Shown here piece by piece: positions 17,724 to 29,853 of a DNA stretch of 64,000 nt. Position numbers and translations under genes: made by a program. The DNA lies in NCBI GenBank assembly GCA_002189035.1, contig NEEC01000004.1:620001-684000 (forward strand), written 5' to 3'. Origin of the DNA: Utricularia gibba. Taxonomy: Eukaryota > Streptophyta > Magnoliopsida > Lamiales > Lentibulariaceae. Positions within the stretch are counted from its first letter, which is position 1. Each line of letters opens with the position of its first letter. The notes under the pieces are model-generated. The model had not been told where the DNA came from. It saw nothing but the letters and a program-made list of their open reading frames with translations, and ran no database searches.

Positions 17724-18320
17724 ATGTCAATCAAAGACCTTGTTTTTATTGATTCCTCCGTCTGCAGATTCCCTAGGTCGCAAATTCTCGAAACGCCCAT
17801 GCCGATTTCTTCCGCCGGTGTACCTTCGCCGACGCGGCGATATGACAGCCAGTGCTACCGCAGTCCCCTGTGTTTCATCCTAAAATGCGCAGTAATGTTC
17901 CTGGTCATCTCCCTCTTCCTCTTATTCCTCGGGTTCGCTGCCATCATCGTCACCCATTTTCTCTTCATGTCAACCGCCTTCCACCGCCGATCCAAGAAAC
18001 CAATCCCCGATCTCCATCCCCTCCTCCACGACGTTGTATATCCCGACACCGCAGCCGCCGCCACTGACGCCTCCGATTGCGCGATTTGTTTGGATCCCTT
18101 CAGACAAGGTGACCACTGTATGGATATTCCGGCCTGCAAACACCTGTTTCACGCCTGTTGTTTAGATAGGTGGATGAAGAACAAGCCCAATTGCCCTGTT
18201 TGCCGGAGCCCCGTCGAGATTCACCAGGCTGGAATTTCCGCCCCTTCCTCCATCGATGGTCGTGCTCCATGGAAGAGGATTTTCTCTGTGGATTTGCAGG
18301 GTGCGGAGACTTCTTACTGA
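17724..18320 (+). CDS. RING-H2 membrane E3 ubiquitin ligase, ATL-like
   Basis: A single-exon gene of 198 residues. A hydrophobic segment at residues 51-81 should anchor the protein in a membrane. A RING-H2 finger spans residues 119-160, with ligands C119, C122, C138, H140, H143, C146, C157 and C160 and the typical spacing CAICLDPF...CKHLFHACCLDRW...CPVC. The Trp after the sixth ligand and the Pro before the last Cys are the positions that contact E2 enzymes. One hydrophobic segment followed by RING-H2 in an intronless gene is the ATL plan, although the GLD motif is not obvious. It probably ubiquitinates substrates at a membrane; the substrate is unknown. Later Met codons (residue 26) are possible starts. 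The short C-terminal tail has no recognised domain. Confidence 0.85.
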   Translation: MSIKDLVFIDSSVCRFPRSQILETPMPISSAGVPSPTRRYDSQCYRSPLCFILKCAVMFLVISLFLLFLGFAAIIVTHFLFMSTAFHRRSKKPIPDLHPLLHDVVYPDTAAAATDASDCAICLDPFRQGDHCMDIPACKHLFHACCLDRWMKNKPNCPVCRSPVEIHQAGISAPSSIDGRAPWKRIFSVDLQGAETSY

Positions 18321-20078
18321 AAAAAGATCATCACCCCCTCCACCCCTTTGTAAAGAGTAGCAGAGACTCATTGTTTCTTTAGTGTAGTTCATCATGTACA
18401 CTGTGCTTATAGTCTGTAGCCCACTAGGCTGCAAGTCTGGTACATTTTTCTAAAAGTCCAATCTTTATCGTCTTTCATCAGCTGGAAGTTTCTGTTCTGA
18501 GTTCATAATTGATTACAATAAACACCCTTATCTTCAAATTGCTGATATTTTGGTTGCTCACCAGTCTTTCCGTCTGATGATGCATCTGTAAAATGAATCT
18601 CAAGTATCAAACAAAGATTCTGCAAGAACTGAATCTCCCAACAGCAGCTGATGTTTCTTGTAAAGTCGTCCGGCTCCATTCCTGCCGAAGTTAATGAAAC
18701 ACAAGCTGCTGATGTATGTGGCAAATGAGACATTCTGAGCCACCCCATGTTTAAAAAGGATCAGTTCCCTGCCGGAGCTGCTATATCCGTGGACTCCCTT
18801 TCGGACTCATAAATCGGGCCTGGTTGCTGGTATCCCCTGTCATAGGCCCAATTTGTTCTACACACGAAAACCCTGAGCTAAGGTTTGAAAGGGAATGTTA
18901 AAAGCAAAACAAGTTGAGTATCGTCGGTCAAAAAAGACAAGTACCCGATTTCCTTTCGCGTCAGAAATCGAGTAGACTGGGGGAAAGTTCCCTTCGAGCC
19001 ACCGTTGGTCAAAAGGAGGAACATGATCGGAAATCAACACAGATTTAATTTTCAAGGCGGTGACCGAGCCTCAGGAAGCTTCCGAGGAGCGTCGTGTCCT
19101 GCCCGGAACAACCACGACAGCGTGTATCTAGAGTCAATCCCGGCCACCCCTTCCCATTCAAAGGATTCGGCGACACCTCAGGACGCAGGATGGTGACGCG
19201 CAGCGCAACGTGCGCTATCCTGAACCGACACGTGGCGGGTGCGTACAATAAAAAACTCCCCTTTTTTGAGGATAATGAAATGAATCGAACGTGGGGGGAT
19301 GGATAACCTCGACCCATAAGATAAAAAATCCCACCGCACCCACTCTGGGAGACGTTTCAGCTTCAAATTAATACGCCTGATTACCGCATAAACCCGTAAT
19401 TAGTTACCACCGTAATCATGGATGGATTTTGGGGCCCACCTTTTCCCCGGTGCGAGTTCCGAGGAGATATTCCCCTTCCCGTTTCTAACCCGACCGCCCC
19501 GACACCCAAATTTGCATCCACCCGGAACAAAACCCGCTGCCCATTTCGTGTGTTGGACCCGAAATAGAAACCCTAAATGAAATTCCAATGCATGCGCAGC
19601 CCTCCCTTTTTTAAATAATATATATTTATCCAATGTTTTATTTCTATTGTTTTTTTTTTGTGTAATTAAAATGGAAATTGTTGTGTGATTTGGATTGGGA
19701 TGGAGTCAAATGTTGGCCGTTAGATTCCGGGCCAAACTCATCAAGCGCCATAACATTCGGGCGGGGGAGAGGAGTCGGTCCATCGTTCTTATCCCTTCCT
19801 GCAAGCAGCCAACTTTTCGTAAGCAGACCACCAAAAATCGACGACGTATCCTCGTTTTTTCAATTTTTAGGCAGCGTAATACGGAACCCGGAGGAGGAAT
19901 ACAGCATCATAACCACGAGTCTTGCTGCTTTTTCGTCTTCAAAAGAATCCGATCCCGGGAGCTTGTCCAGATGATCCCTGTTCCGCCACGGGCGAATAAC
20001 GAGAAAAGCTTGAGTTTTTAGTGCGCAGTGATCCCATTCAGCGAAAGGGTGTTTTTTTTTTGTTGGGAGTGATTTACC
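18321..20078. other. Spacer and probable 5' leader of TPS gene
   Basis: A 1.76-kb stretch between two plus-strand genes. Only the TPS promoter and leader are expected. Two overlapping open frames (19678-19974 and 19695-20021) end shortly before the TPS start and could be upstream open frames if transcribed. They encode nothing recognisable. Confidence 0.4.
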
Positions 20079-22703
20079 ATGATGTCCTGTGGTAGGGGGT
20101 CGTGTTTCAATTTGCTTAACATGGATGACTATTCGATCACTGATCGAACCAGGATTCCCAGAGTGGTCTCTGTACCTGGGATTATTTCAGATTTTGAGAA
20201 CCCGGAACCGGTTTCTCCAGTTACCAGGCCCGAGAGGAGAATCATCGTTTCCAACCTGCTTCCGGTGAAGCCTTCGGCCAGTGGACGGAAATGGCGGTTT
20301 GAATGGGATACGGATGCTCTGGTTTTTCAAATGAAAGATGAGTTTCCATCCGACGTCGAGGTTGTGTATGTGGGTTGTTTACGAGTTGAAATCGATCCTT
20401 CGGAGCAAGAAGAGGTCTCCCAGATCTTATTCGAGAATTTCAAATGCGTGCCCACGTTTTTGCCGTCGGATTTGATGAACAAGTACTACCATGGCTTCTG
20501 CAAGCGTTATCTCTGGTCGCTGTTTCATTACATGATGCCTCTGTTGCCCAGCAGTGGGGTCAAATTCGACAATGATGCCTGGAAATCATACGTTTCCGCC
20601 AACAAAGTCTTCGCAGATAGAGTGACAGAGGTTTTGAATCCAGATGAAGACAGTGTCTGGGTCCACGATTATCATCTTATGATTCTGCCCACTTTCTTAA
20701 GAAGAAAGTTTCATAGGGTAAAGCTAGGGTTCTTCCTGCACAGCCCCTTTCCTTCATCGGAGATTTACCGTACTTTACCTGTTCGAGGGAGATTCTGCGC
20801 GCCCTTCTCAATTGTGATCTTCTGGGGTTTCATACGTTCGATTATGCGCGGCATTTCTTGTCTTGTTGCAGGAGAATGCTGGGTTTGGAGCACCAGTCGA
20901 AGAGGGGCTACATTGGATTGGAATATTACGGAAGAACTGTAGCTATTAGGATTCTCCCTGTAGGTATTCACAGACGGCAAATCATATCCGCCATGGAAAT
21001 GTCGGAGACGGTGGACAAAGTTAGGGAATTGAAGGGTAAATACAATGGGAAAATCGTGTTTCTTGGTGTCGATGATCTGGACGTCTTCAAAGGTATCAGT
21101 TTGAAGTTCAGAGCATTTGGGCGATTCTTGGAAGAGAATCCGTCGTTCAGAAAAAATGTGGTTTTGGTTCAGATTATGAACGCGGCGAGGAGTGGGGGTG
21201 AGGATGTTAAAGTATTGCAGGATGAGATCAATGGAGTCGCCAAGGAGATCAATCAGAGGTTTGGGTATGGTGAACACCTACCAATTGTTTGTGTAAATGG
21301 CCCAGTGAGTTTTCCACACAAGGTAGCCTATTACGCCTTATCTGATTGCGTGGTGGTGACTCCCGTACGGGATGGAATGAATCTGGTTCCTTACAAGTAC
21401 ACTGTATGCAGACAAGGAAGTCCTGATCTAGACCAAGCAATTGGGAGTCAAAGTAGCAAGAAAAGCAGTGTCATTATCGTGTCTGAGTTCATTGGATGCT
21501 CTCCATCCCTCTCTGGAGCTATCCGTGTCAACCCTTGGGATGTCGATGGCGTGGCGGAAGCCATGTTTTCAGCCATTGCAATGAATGATTCTGAGAAGGA
21601 ATTGAGACACGAGAAGCATTACAAGTATGTTGCATCCCATGATGTCGCTTACTGGGTTAGGAGCTTTGATCATGATCTTGAGAGGGCATGTGCTGATCAT
21701 TACAAGAAGAGATGTTGGGGAATTGGGTTTGGCCTGAATTTCCGCGTAGTTTCCCTTGGCCCAAATTTCAGAAAGCTTTCAATGGAACGCATCTCTACCG
21801 CGTACAAAAGCACCAGCAGCCGGCTTCTCCTCCTAGACTACGACGGAACCATGATGCCACCAGATCGAGTCGACAAATCTCCAAGCGCTGAAGTTATTTC
21901 AGTCCTAAGAAGCCTGTGCAGTAATCCAGATAACACTGTGTTTATAGTGAGTGGCAGAGGGAAGGATTCATTAGAAAAGTGGTTCTCCCAGTGTGACAGG
22001 CTTGGTCTCTCAGCAGAGCACGGCTACTTCACCAGGTATCTATATATCTTGTATTATGGTATTTTGCTATCATGAGCTTAACATTCATTGTCTCTGGTTA
22101 GATGGATAGAAAGCTCGAAATGGGAACCCTGCGGTTTCGCGCCGGATTTCGACTGGAAGAACATCGCATTACCTGTGATGGAGCATTACACAGAAGCTAC
22201 CGATGGCTCCTTCATCGAGCAGAAGGAAAGTGCACTGGTCTGGCACTACCAAGAAGCCGACCCTGACTTTGGCTCTTGGCAAGCAAAGCAGCTTCTGGAT
22301 CACTTGGAGAATGTACTCGCTAACGACCCTGTAGTCGTTAAAAGCGGCCAGCAAATCATCGAAGTGAAACCACAGGTACATGAACCGTGCGCTGCGCTGA
22401 GAATAATTTTGAATAGCAGAGCAAGTGTTGATTCCATATCCTGCATATCTGCAGTGTGTGAGCAAAGGCATGGTTGTGAAGAACCTGCTGACAAGTACAA
22501 GAAAAGCGGCGGACTTCGTGTTGTGCATAGGCGACGACAGATCCGACGAGGACATGTTCGAGGCGCTAATGGACGGGTATTCCCTGGATTCCGGCAACGT
22601 TTTTGCTTGCACAGTGGGGCAGAAGCCGAGCATGGCCAAGTACTACGTCGATGATACATGTGAAGTGATCAGAATGCTTGAAGGCCTCGCCGCCACCAAA
22701 TGA
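20079..22703 (+). CDS. TPS11: Class II trehalose-6-phosphate synthase/phosphatase-like, TPS11 type, one frame break
   Basis: A two-domain protein: an N-terminal glucosyltransferase family 20 domain and a C-terminal trehalose-phosphatase (HAD) domain. Three exons: 20079-22035, 22102-22375 and 22455-22703. The GT20 part shows CVPTFLPSDLMNKYYHGFCK, VWVHDYHLMILPTFLRR, LGFFLHSPFPSSEIYRTLP and RDGMNLVPYKY. The phosphatase part shows LLLLDYDGTMMPP with the DxD nucleophile, VFIVSGRGKDSLEKWF and CIGDDRSDEDMFEA. The variants MDDYSITDRTRIPRVV, GVDDLDVFKGISLKF and DGTMM fit TPS11 best among class II members. Those proteins are usually regarded as regulatory rather than fully active. At 20787-20789 (GGG) one base is missing: the expected R-E/D-E-I after RTLPV reads out of frame, then the homology resumes one frame over. 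Restoring one base gives 826 residues and the correct splice phases. ATG 20082 is an equal start. Confidence 0.9.
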
Positions 22704-22819
22704 AAACTCCCCTGTTTGGGGATGAAGATGGAACGCACATGCCCAGGTTTGCAGACACACACACCATCAATCCTGGGATTCTGTACATAGAAACAGACCA
22801 CAATCCACATCATCATCAT

Positions 22820-22850
22820 CAGCAACAGCAGCAGCAGCAGCAGCAGCAGC
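22820..22850. repeat. CAG trinucleotide microsatellite
   Basis: An almost pure run of about ten CAG units with one CAA interruption, 117 bp after the TPS stop codon. It is likely in the 3' untranslated region. Confidence 0.85.
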
Positions 22851-23690
22851 ATGCATGCAAATGAACTCATCTACACATTCTTTGTTGACACTCTCAGGCC
22901 TAACAACATTATGTTAGAAAAGTGATCATCCCCACTCTATCTATTTACATAGTTAAAAGTCAATATTCATAATGATCAATTTTCTTACATCCAAACCCAT
23001 AGATTTGAGTTTCTGACAAGTTAAGTTTCCTTCGGTGTGTACGGATTTGGGCCGAGGCGGGCATTTCCGGAAGAAGATGTAATGGGCCAGCCGATTCACA
23101 GGGAAGTCCGCAATAAGACCCAATAGACTTTTATTTACTCATTTATTAACAAATATTAGTATATTTAGAGCCTTAGATTCCTGAATTTAAAAAAATAAAA
23201 AATGAAAAGTTTTATTTTCTGTGTTTTATGAATGGTGAAGGGTATGAATGGATGTAACGATGGATGGACAGACATCCACAACTGAAACTTAGGATGTCCC
23301 CTCCTCCCCTTTTCATGAAATTATGACACATAATTAAATTGGCATTTTTATATTATAAATATCCCTCCCCAATTAAAAAAAAAAGGAGATAGGTAAGTAA
23401 TAAGTATCTATCCATGAGGTGTGACCGGACAAGTCGTGCGGCCCCCCACGGCTTCCCTACCAGGAACCTTCTGGAACAACCACCCCACACCCATCATTGG
23501 TATCGTTGAACCCAAACCACGGTTAATCCTCCTAACCATGGTTCACCTTGCGTGGGCACAGTAAATTCTGTGGGCTGGACTGGGATATTTATTTACTTTT
23601 TAGAATATGCTATATTTAATAATAATTTATTAAACGAACAAAAAGGGGGTTTAATATTAATGGTAGTTGGTTTCTGGGACCCTAATCACG

Positions 23691-23780
23691 CTTTTGACTA
23701 TTAATATCACACTAATCATGCTTTTGACTATTAATATCACACTAATCATGCTTTTGACTATTAATATCACACTAATCACG
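23691..23780. repeat. Perfect 30-bp tandem repeat, three units
   Basis: The unit starting CTTTTGACTATTAATATCAC occurs three times head to tail at 23691, 23721 and 23751. The units are identical apart from one T/C difference near the end of the third. The preceding ten bases match the unit's end, so a partial unit lies upstream. Confidence 0.92.
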
Positions 23781-24113
23781 ATCATATCTCCATCAAGCTC
23801 ATTCTATGTATGGCCTTTTTTGTTAATCATTGGGGGCGCAATCGCAGCCACGAATTTTTATAGTGGTTAGGGTTTTCTCTGATTATTCAAGAAATATTTA
23901 TTATTTAAATAATATTTATGGAGGGGGCCCCACGCTGGCTGGAGGAGCATGTTCTCGAGACTTGCGATATTTCTTCTACTTTAATAAAATTCGAAAAATA
24001 GATATTTATTGACGGAAAAACGTATTAAGCACCGTCATTATTATTAATAACGGTAGGTTGACTACAATTAATTCCGCCGTCGTCTGCTTTTGCTCCGTGT
24101 TTCCGGCGGGGTG

Positions 24114-25191
24114 CTACTCGGGGTCGCCGCCCCTTTTTGTGAACCTGCCTTTCACTCTCGGACGAGTTTCCGCGTAGGCTTTGCGTGAAGCGTAGCGAAC
24201 GGTTTTCTTGAAATTTCGATTTCTTCGCTTCTCCTGGTACCTCAAGACCCGGGCTACTCTGTCGTTCGGGACAATGTTCGGTTGTTTTCCGCTTGGAATG
24301 TTGCCGGCTGCCGCAATTGGGTGGGAGGTTTCAGACGCTGAGCCGGAGCTGCCGTCGTTGACCACGCCGACGGACGACGACGAAACCTGGAAATTGGATT
24401 AGGAGGAATCAGATATGTAGGGTTGTTTTGGTGGAAATGGATGAGGAACTGATTGGCATTACGCTCTGGCTGAGAGTTGCGGTTGTGAAACTATTGCAGG
24501 CGCTTTGAGAGTAGCAGCTGTAGCTGGGATTGGAGAAGTCCATGTCGAAACTGATTTCCGGCGCGTGGATCCGAGAGGCCGCCGCATCGTCTAGGAGCGT
24601 TGTCGATTCCAGTGGGATAGCGCTGTCTCGGGAATCGTACGGCAATTCGAAGTTATCGAAATCGATGCTCTTATCGGCTTCTGAGAACAAGAAATCAATC
24701 AGTTTCAGATCGAGGTTATCGGTGGCGGGTCCAGGCGTGTCGTCGGCCGGAATCCAGGAATCGAGTTTCTTTTCGAGTGCATCCATGTCGAAAACGTTGT
24801 CTTCATCATCTGCTCCGCCGTCGTCGTTGGCGAAGAGTGCAGCGGAAGCCTCCAGCTTCGCCGCCTCCGCTTCGGCGGAGCCGAAGAACTGAACCATCGG
24901 GTACCGGTCATGTTTGCGAGCAAGAGGATTCGCAGAGTGTATATCCCGGTCACACACGGCGCAGAGCGCCGCGGCGTCCGCCTTGCAGGTAACTGTAGCC
25001 GGCTCCTGTTCACACACCTCACATATCCAAACGCGTCCGTGTCGCGGACCCGTGTCGGCGAAATGCACCCTAACATCGCACGGCAAGCACATGAAACCGG
25101 AGTGGTTGCAGCAGTAGACGACGGCGTCAGCGGCCCGACAGTAGTCACACTGCCTGGCCGTGGACTCCCCGCCGTGTGAGTTGCTATCCAT
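24114..25191 (-). CDS. CONSTANS-like transcription regulator, two B-boxes and CCT
   Basis: A zinc-finger transcription factor of the BBX/COL group I (COL3-COL5-like). Two exons: 25191-24463 and 24386-24114, 333 residues. B-box 1 ([21 protein letters not shown]...) is somewhat divergent. B-box 2 ([21 protein letters not shown]...[14 protein letters not shown]) is canonical. An acidic, Ser-rich middle follows. The CCT domain [20 protein letters not shown]...[18 protein letters not shown] is near the C-terminus. It mediates binding to NF-Y and CCAAT/CORE DNA elements. I placed the intron so the join reads [12 protein letters not shown], which matches the family. An upstream in-frame ATG at 25419 exists but adds a non-homologous stretch, so 25191 is preferred. 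The ending KRGGDPE is slightly unusual. Nuclear; a photoperiod or light-growth role is inferred from the family only. Confidence 0.9.
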
Positions 25192-26676
25192 TCCCCTCCC
25201 TCCGTCCTGCGGCGGTTGATGACGCGGCGAGAGTAGCGACCAGCGAGTGGCGTGGAGTGGCAGTGTATCTCTCCCTCTATTCTCTGTAAGTAATATCCAT
25301 ATACCCCAGTGGGCAAGAAAATCTTTTTCCTGATAACTACGGCCTGACACGTGTCCATTTTCCAGCCACAAGCTCCCCCCTGCGACTTTTTCCCTCCGCT
25401 CCCAACACGCGCGTTGCATTGCAGTGAAGCTCCCTGCGATGAGCCAAAAAGAAAATGGTATTATTAGTGGGGGTGGGTGAATGCGCCGATGACAGACACT
25501 TCCAGCGGGGGGTCACGGGAAGCCCAGCCTCTGCCGCTGCATTTGCTGCACTGATAGCTACCTTTCGTCATAGCTCAAAACACACTTGTTCCTGCTGCTG
25601 CTGCTGATGTGGGATTTCATTGATTAGTTCTCAGACAGACTCCAAGGTAACCACAGCCCCAACACATGCAGGCAAGCTTTTCGATGGTGCACTTGTGGGT
25701 GTTTGTGCAATCATGTTAATCTTTTTTGCAATGCAGGAAAAGAAAGGCAAGTTAGCAAGCAGGGCAGAGGCACTGCGCATGGGTGATTAACTTGATTAAA
25801 GGGAACCAGGGCTGGCTGCCCTTGCCCTTGTGGTGGAAGACGAGTCACGTGAGTGCGTGACAGCCTCGATAACCACTGCTTTCTTTTCAGTCCAATTCCA
25901 CATCTAAGAAACAGGTTAGCTTGAGTGAGTGTGTTATCCACCCTTTCTGTAAAAAGAGAACAGCATCCATCTCGGCCTGTGTGGGCCGGACCGGACCGTA
26001 CCGGACCACCCATATCAGCTTTATTTTGCCTTATCCCTAACGACGCCTAACTTGGGGAGTCTTGTTTCTTTCTCTTCTCTTTGAAGTCATGCATTGACGC
26101 TTAAAAGAAAAAGGTTTTTTTAGTGGGGTTGAGTTTTCGATATCGGTTCATGGAACCTAATCCGTAGGGTAGGTAGGTATCCTTTTTGAGTGGCAACCAT
26201 TTCAACCACAAAAGCTTCCCCTTTTTTCCTTTTTGTTTGTTTGTTTTAGTCTAAACCTGTCGGTATGACCCGACCCGTAAAAAAGTCGAATATGGTTGCA
26301 AAAAACATACAGTTTGGTAGTTATTCCTCGCTAACCACATGTCATCATCCATATTGTCTAACTAAAGCACTGGTTCCAACGTTTGAACTTGTCTGTTTTT
26401 TGTGAGGTGATTTTGAGTATATAGATGTGTGTGTGTAGAGATCCAAGCAGGGTCCAAGATTAACTGAAGCAACGAAAGCAATGAAAGGGTATGGAGAATG
26501 AGTAGGAGGAATTCACAGCCTGCCAAAACCACAAGTGAATAGATCCAAAATGATGTTCAAAGCTTGTCGAAATCCAAGATGAAAAAGGGGTCATGGTCAC
26601 ATCCAGACGCTAGTCCAGCTTTAAAAAATCCAGGCAAGTATACCAGTAACAGTCTGCCACTGCAACGTTGTTTTTA
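25192..26676. other. COL upstream region and ARL1 3' flank
   Basis: A 1.5-kb stretch holding the COL promoter and the ARL1 3' end. The short open frames have no recognisable product. Confidence 0.45.
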
Positions 26677-28387
26677 TCAGGCGCCACCAGATTTGAGCGT
26701 GTTACTCAACCTGTTAGGAGGATGTCAAGACAGAAGCTTTTAGCGCCAACGATGTGGGAAAACACCTTCCTACTTTAAGAAAATGGATGAGGAGATACCA
26801 GTCTAATCCCTCGAAGAGGCCTTCCCCCTTTATGGCTGAGGTTTTGAAAATCGACCATTGCCGGTTCTTGATTTTGTGCAACTCTAGCGACTCGGTTATT
26901 GCAGCATCATCAAGTGCTCCAGGAAGGTCCTGTAGACGAGGAACCACAGAAGAAAGGAATTCATTCACGTCCATTCTAGCTGTGTATCTAAAACTTGGAG
27001 CCATCTTGAATAAAAAAGATGCAATCCGACTGTTAACGATGGTCGCATAGAGGGAGAAGAGAAACCTGTTTGTTTGCAAATACCAGGACAACAGCACCCT
27101 TAAGCTCATCTTCCTGACAAAGAGGTAGATTGTCAGTGATCCATGACTTCATATATTTTGTAGGGGCTAACACTATTCAACATGAGTAGAAGAGAGCACC
27201 TCTAGTATTGCATGAAATTCATCTTTTGCAACTGCGAGTCTATCAGTATCACTCGAATCAACAACATAAATTATGGCTTGAGTATTGGGAAAGTAGCACC
27301 TCCAATACGGCCTATCCACAGAATGGACTCATCCAGTAAGCGCCATATGCCCCAAGCAGAAACTTTGATGAAAGCAAGAATAAAAAGCTCGATACCCAAA
27401 ACCAATGAAGAAAGGAACAGCCGAATGAAATTCAAAACAAATACCTGATACTAGTCTGCCCACCTGCACGCATGAAATATGAGTATTAGACGAGCACTTC
27501 TGAATACATCCTTACGATAATGTTCGAGAGACAAGTTTACACAAATCAAATCAAATCAATGGGGAACAGCCCCAACACCAATGACGACATGGAAGCTGGC
27601 CCAAATTCAAACATAGTAGAACAAGGAAAAATAATTCAATGCGAACAGGTCCTTTCAAATGGCTTTCCATATCCAATTATAAATCCATGAAGGCTTCTCC
27701 TTTTGTGTCCCATTCTGATTGAAATGCATAAAGAACGGAGCTTTTATGCCAGAGAACACAAGATGAATGATGCACAAACCATACACTGGTTTTTCCATAA
27801 AGAGTATGAATCCAGGAAAAAGTCCATTCTTTTTTTTAATAGAAAATATTTATACCACAAGCAGCATAAGTACATCTTTACATGATCCACAATTACCTAG
27901 ATCCCAGACTTGAAACTTGATGTTGTTATACTGCACTGTTTCAACATTAAACCCAATCGCTGCAGACACAAGAAAAGATGTGATTTTTAATCAGTAAATT
28001 GATGAAACCGCTGATCATCCTCATCTAGCATGTACAACAGAAAGTGAAACCAACTTGATTGGGCAGGATACCAATGAATAAGAAGTGGCGATCAATAACA
28101 TGAGATACGCATGTTTTCACTTTAACACAAAATGTATAGAAAGAATCAGTATGCGGGATAACGAAATACATACTCGGAATAGTGGAGACTACCTCACCCA
28201 TCTGAAGTCGATCTGCAGAAACACGACATAATTTACAAAAGTAATGACCAGGATAACTGCAAATGTAAAATAATTTCTTAATACATAGAATAGTTGTTTT
28301 CCCGGCATTGTCTAGCCCCAGTACGAGAATTCGAGCCTCCTTGTTCCCAAACAGGGATGTGAAGAGCCTTGTGAAAGTTATCCCCAT
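26677..28387 (-). CDS. ARL1: ADP-ribosylation factor-like GTPase 1
   Basis: A small GTPase of the trans-Golgi network that recruits golgin tethers. Eight exons: 28387-28285, 28212-28174, 27959-27897, 27463-27445, 27311-27200, 27113-27066, 26929-26799 and 26710-26677. They give exactly 182 residues, the family length. Gly2 (MGITFTRL) is the N-myristoylation site. The GTPase motifs are all present: P-loop GLDNAGKTT, switch I with [25 protein letters not shown] in switch II, NKQD for guanine specificity, and the [14 protein letters not shown] region. [20 protein letters not shown] distinguishes ARL1 from ARF1 (which has KIRPLWRHYFQNT). One exon is only 19 nt (27463-27445). All introns are GT-AG and phases close without adjustment. 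Confidence 0.95.
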
Positions 28388-29853
28388 TTTGCAGCTTCAA
28401 CCTGATAAAAATCAGGGACTCTCACAGCAGCTAAAATGTGCGAATCCCAACTCCGATCCAACAAAAAAAGGCGTACCCGATTAACCCGCGGGCTGATCCG
28501 ACAAATCCTGTTGCTATATCGACATAATACACAAAATCAACGAAATCACGATGACAGCAACTGATATCGAATGGGGAATGTAACTTGCCAAACACGCTGA
28601 GAAGCTTCCGCGTTGGATTTGCAGTAATAATTCAACTAGTGAACTCCGATCTCTTTGCTGGCACGAGCAAATCAATTCATTTGCAATGCGTTTGACTTCC
28701 GGAATGCAACAAGAATGACCAAACGAACACAAGCAGCCGGATTTGGGCTGAACGAATCATACTCATACCCGATTGGGCCACCAGTAGATGCGGGTTCGGG
28801 CCACCCGCCGCGGCCCATCACAAATAAACGGCGGTTGCCAGCTGTATTGTTAAAAGTACTGCCTTGAGGATCGAAAATGAAATTAATTAATTCTCGTATT
28901 TAGGCTGAAACTGGGAAAGGGTATTAAAGTAAATTCCTCGGGTCCTATTTCCACCCGCACTTTTCCATACTTTGACCGAAAGTGACGTGGAAGAGAAGGA
29001 TTCAGCCGCCACCATCCAACGGCCAATATTTCACGATCCTCAATGATCATGGGTTCAAGATCAACACGGTGTTTTTTTGGAACCGACCTCACTTTCGGAC
29101 CGGTTCAGGCCGGTCTACACTGCCTAGAACCCAAACCAATCTGAAAAATTAACTTATTTACATGAATTTCGTTGAAGTTATGGTACAATTAATTCAATTA
29201 AAAAAGTGAAAAAAACGAGTTTTTGATTTTTTAGGAATAATTAATTCCTAAATAAATAAATAAAGGGGGAAAAAAAAGAAAAAGACAACTTGCGATTGGT
29301 TTTTGATCCATTTTAAATGGGTTTATTCTGAGGGGTCGTCTCAAAAGACTGGGATCCAGCATCGAAATCTTGCTCGCTGCACGGAAGTTAATGAATCTTC
29401 TGAACTCTGATGCCCTGAAGGAGTACTGCTGTTACTTATGTCGTCGCAGTGGCTGAGAGGAGGAACCTACCCACACTCGAATCTTGAATTTGCTGCTTTT
29501 CCAAAATAAAGTCTTGAATCTACATCATCCAGCCGTGGTTCTTGAGACTGAAATCGTGTTTGGAGGTTGGGAAGTTTCTGGGTGCTCTGGGAGACGGAAT
29601 TTGAAGAGATTCACTTTTGTGTTGCTTCAAACCAGTTATTAGGTAGCTGCCCTCTTTGCTCTGTTGGATTTCGTAGTTATTGATTGATTAGGGGATCTGG
29701 GTTTGGTTTGAATGATTGATATCTTACATGGGTTTGTTGTTGTTTTGGAGGGTTATTAATATTTAGATTAAGTTTGATGATGACCTAGTTTTGCTTTTCT
29801 GGGCTCCACTTATCTCATTCGTTCTCGGGTTTCTTTCGAGTTTCTCAGCGCAA
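28388..29853. other. Divergent promoter region between ARL1 and CBP60
   Basis: A 1.47-kb spacer between divergent housekeeping-type genes. It must hold both promoters and 5' leaders, probably with a leader intron before CBP60. No open frame is convincing. Confidence 0.45.

Larger units (their letters stand above)
22704..24113. other. Convergent spacer after TPS and COL genes
   Basis: A 1.4-kb AT-rich spacer with the 3' regions of the plus-strand TPS gene and the minus-strand B-box gene. It holds a CAG microsatellite and a 30-bp tandem repeat, listed separately. No gene is recognisable. Confidence 0.5.

Noticed and set aside
24409..24463. Stop codon after the Ser-rich part of the B-box protein, suggesting loss of the CCT domain
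   Set aside because: A short GT-AG intron (24387-24462) removes it and joins SQS to VSSSSVGVV in phase with the CCT exon.
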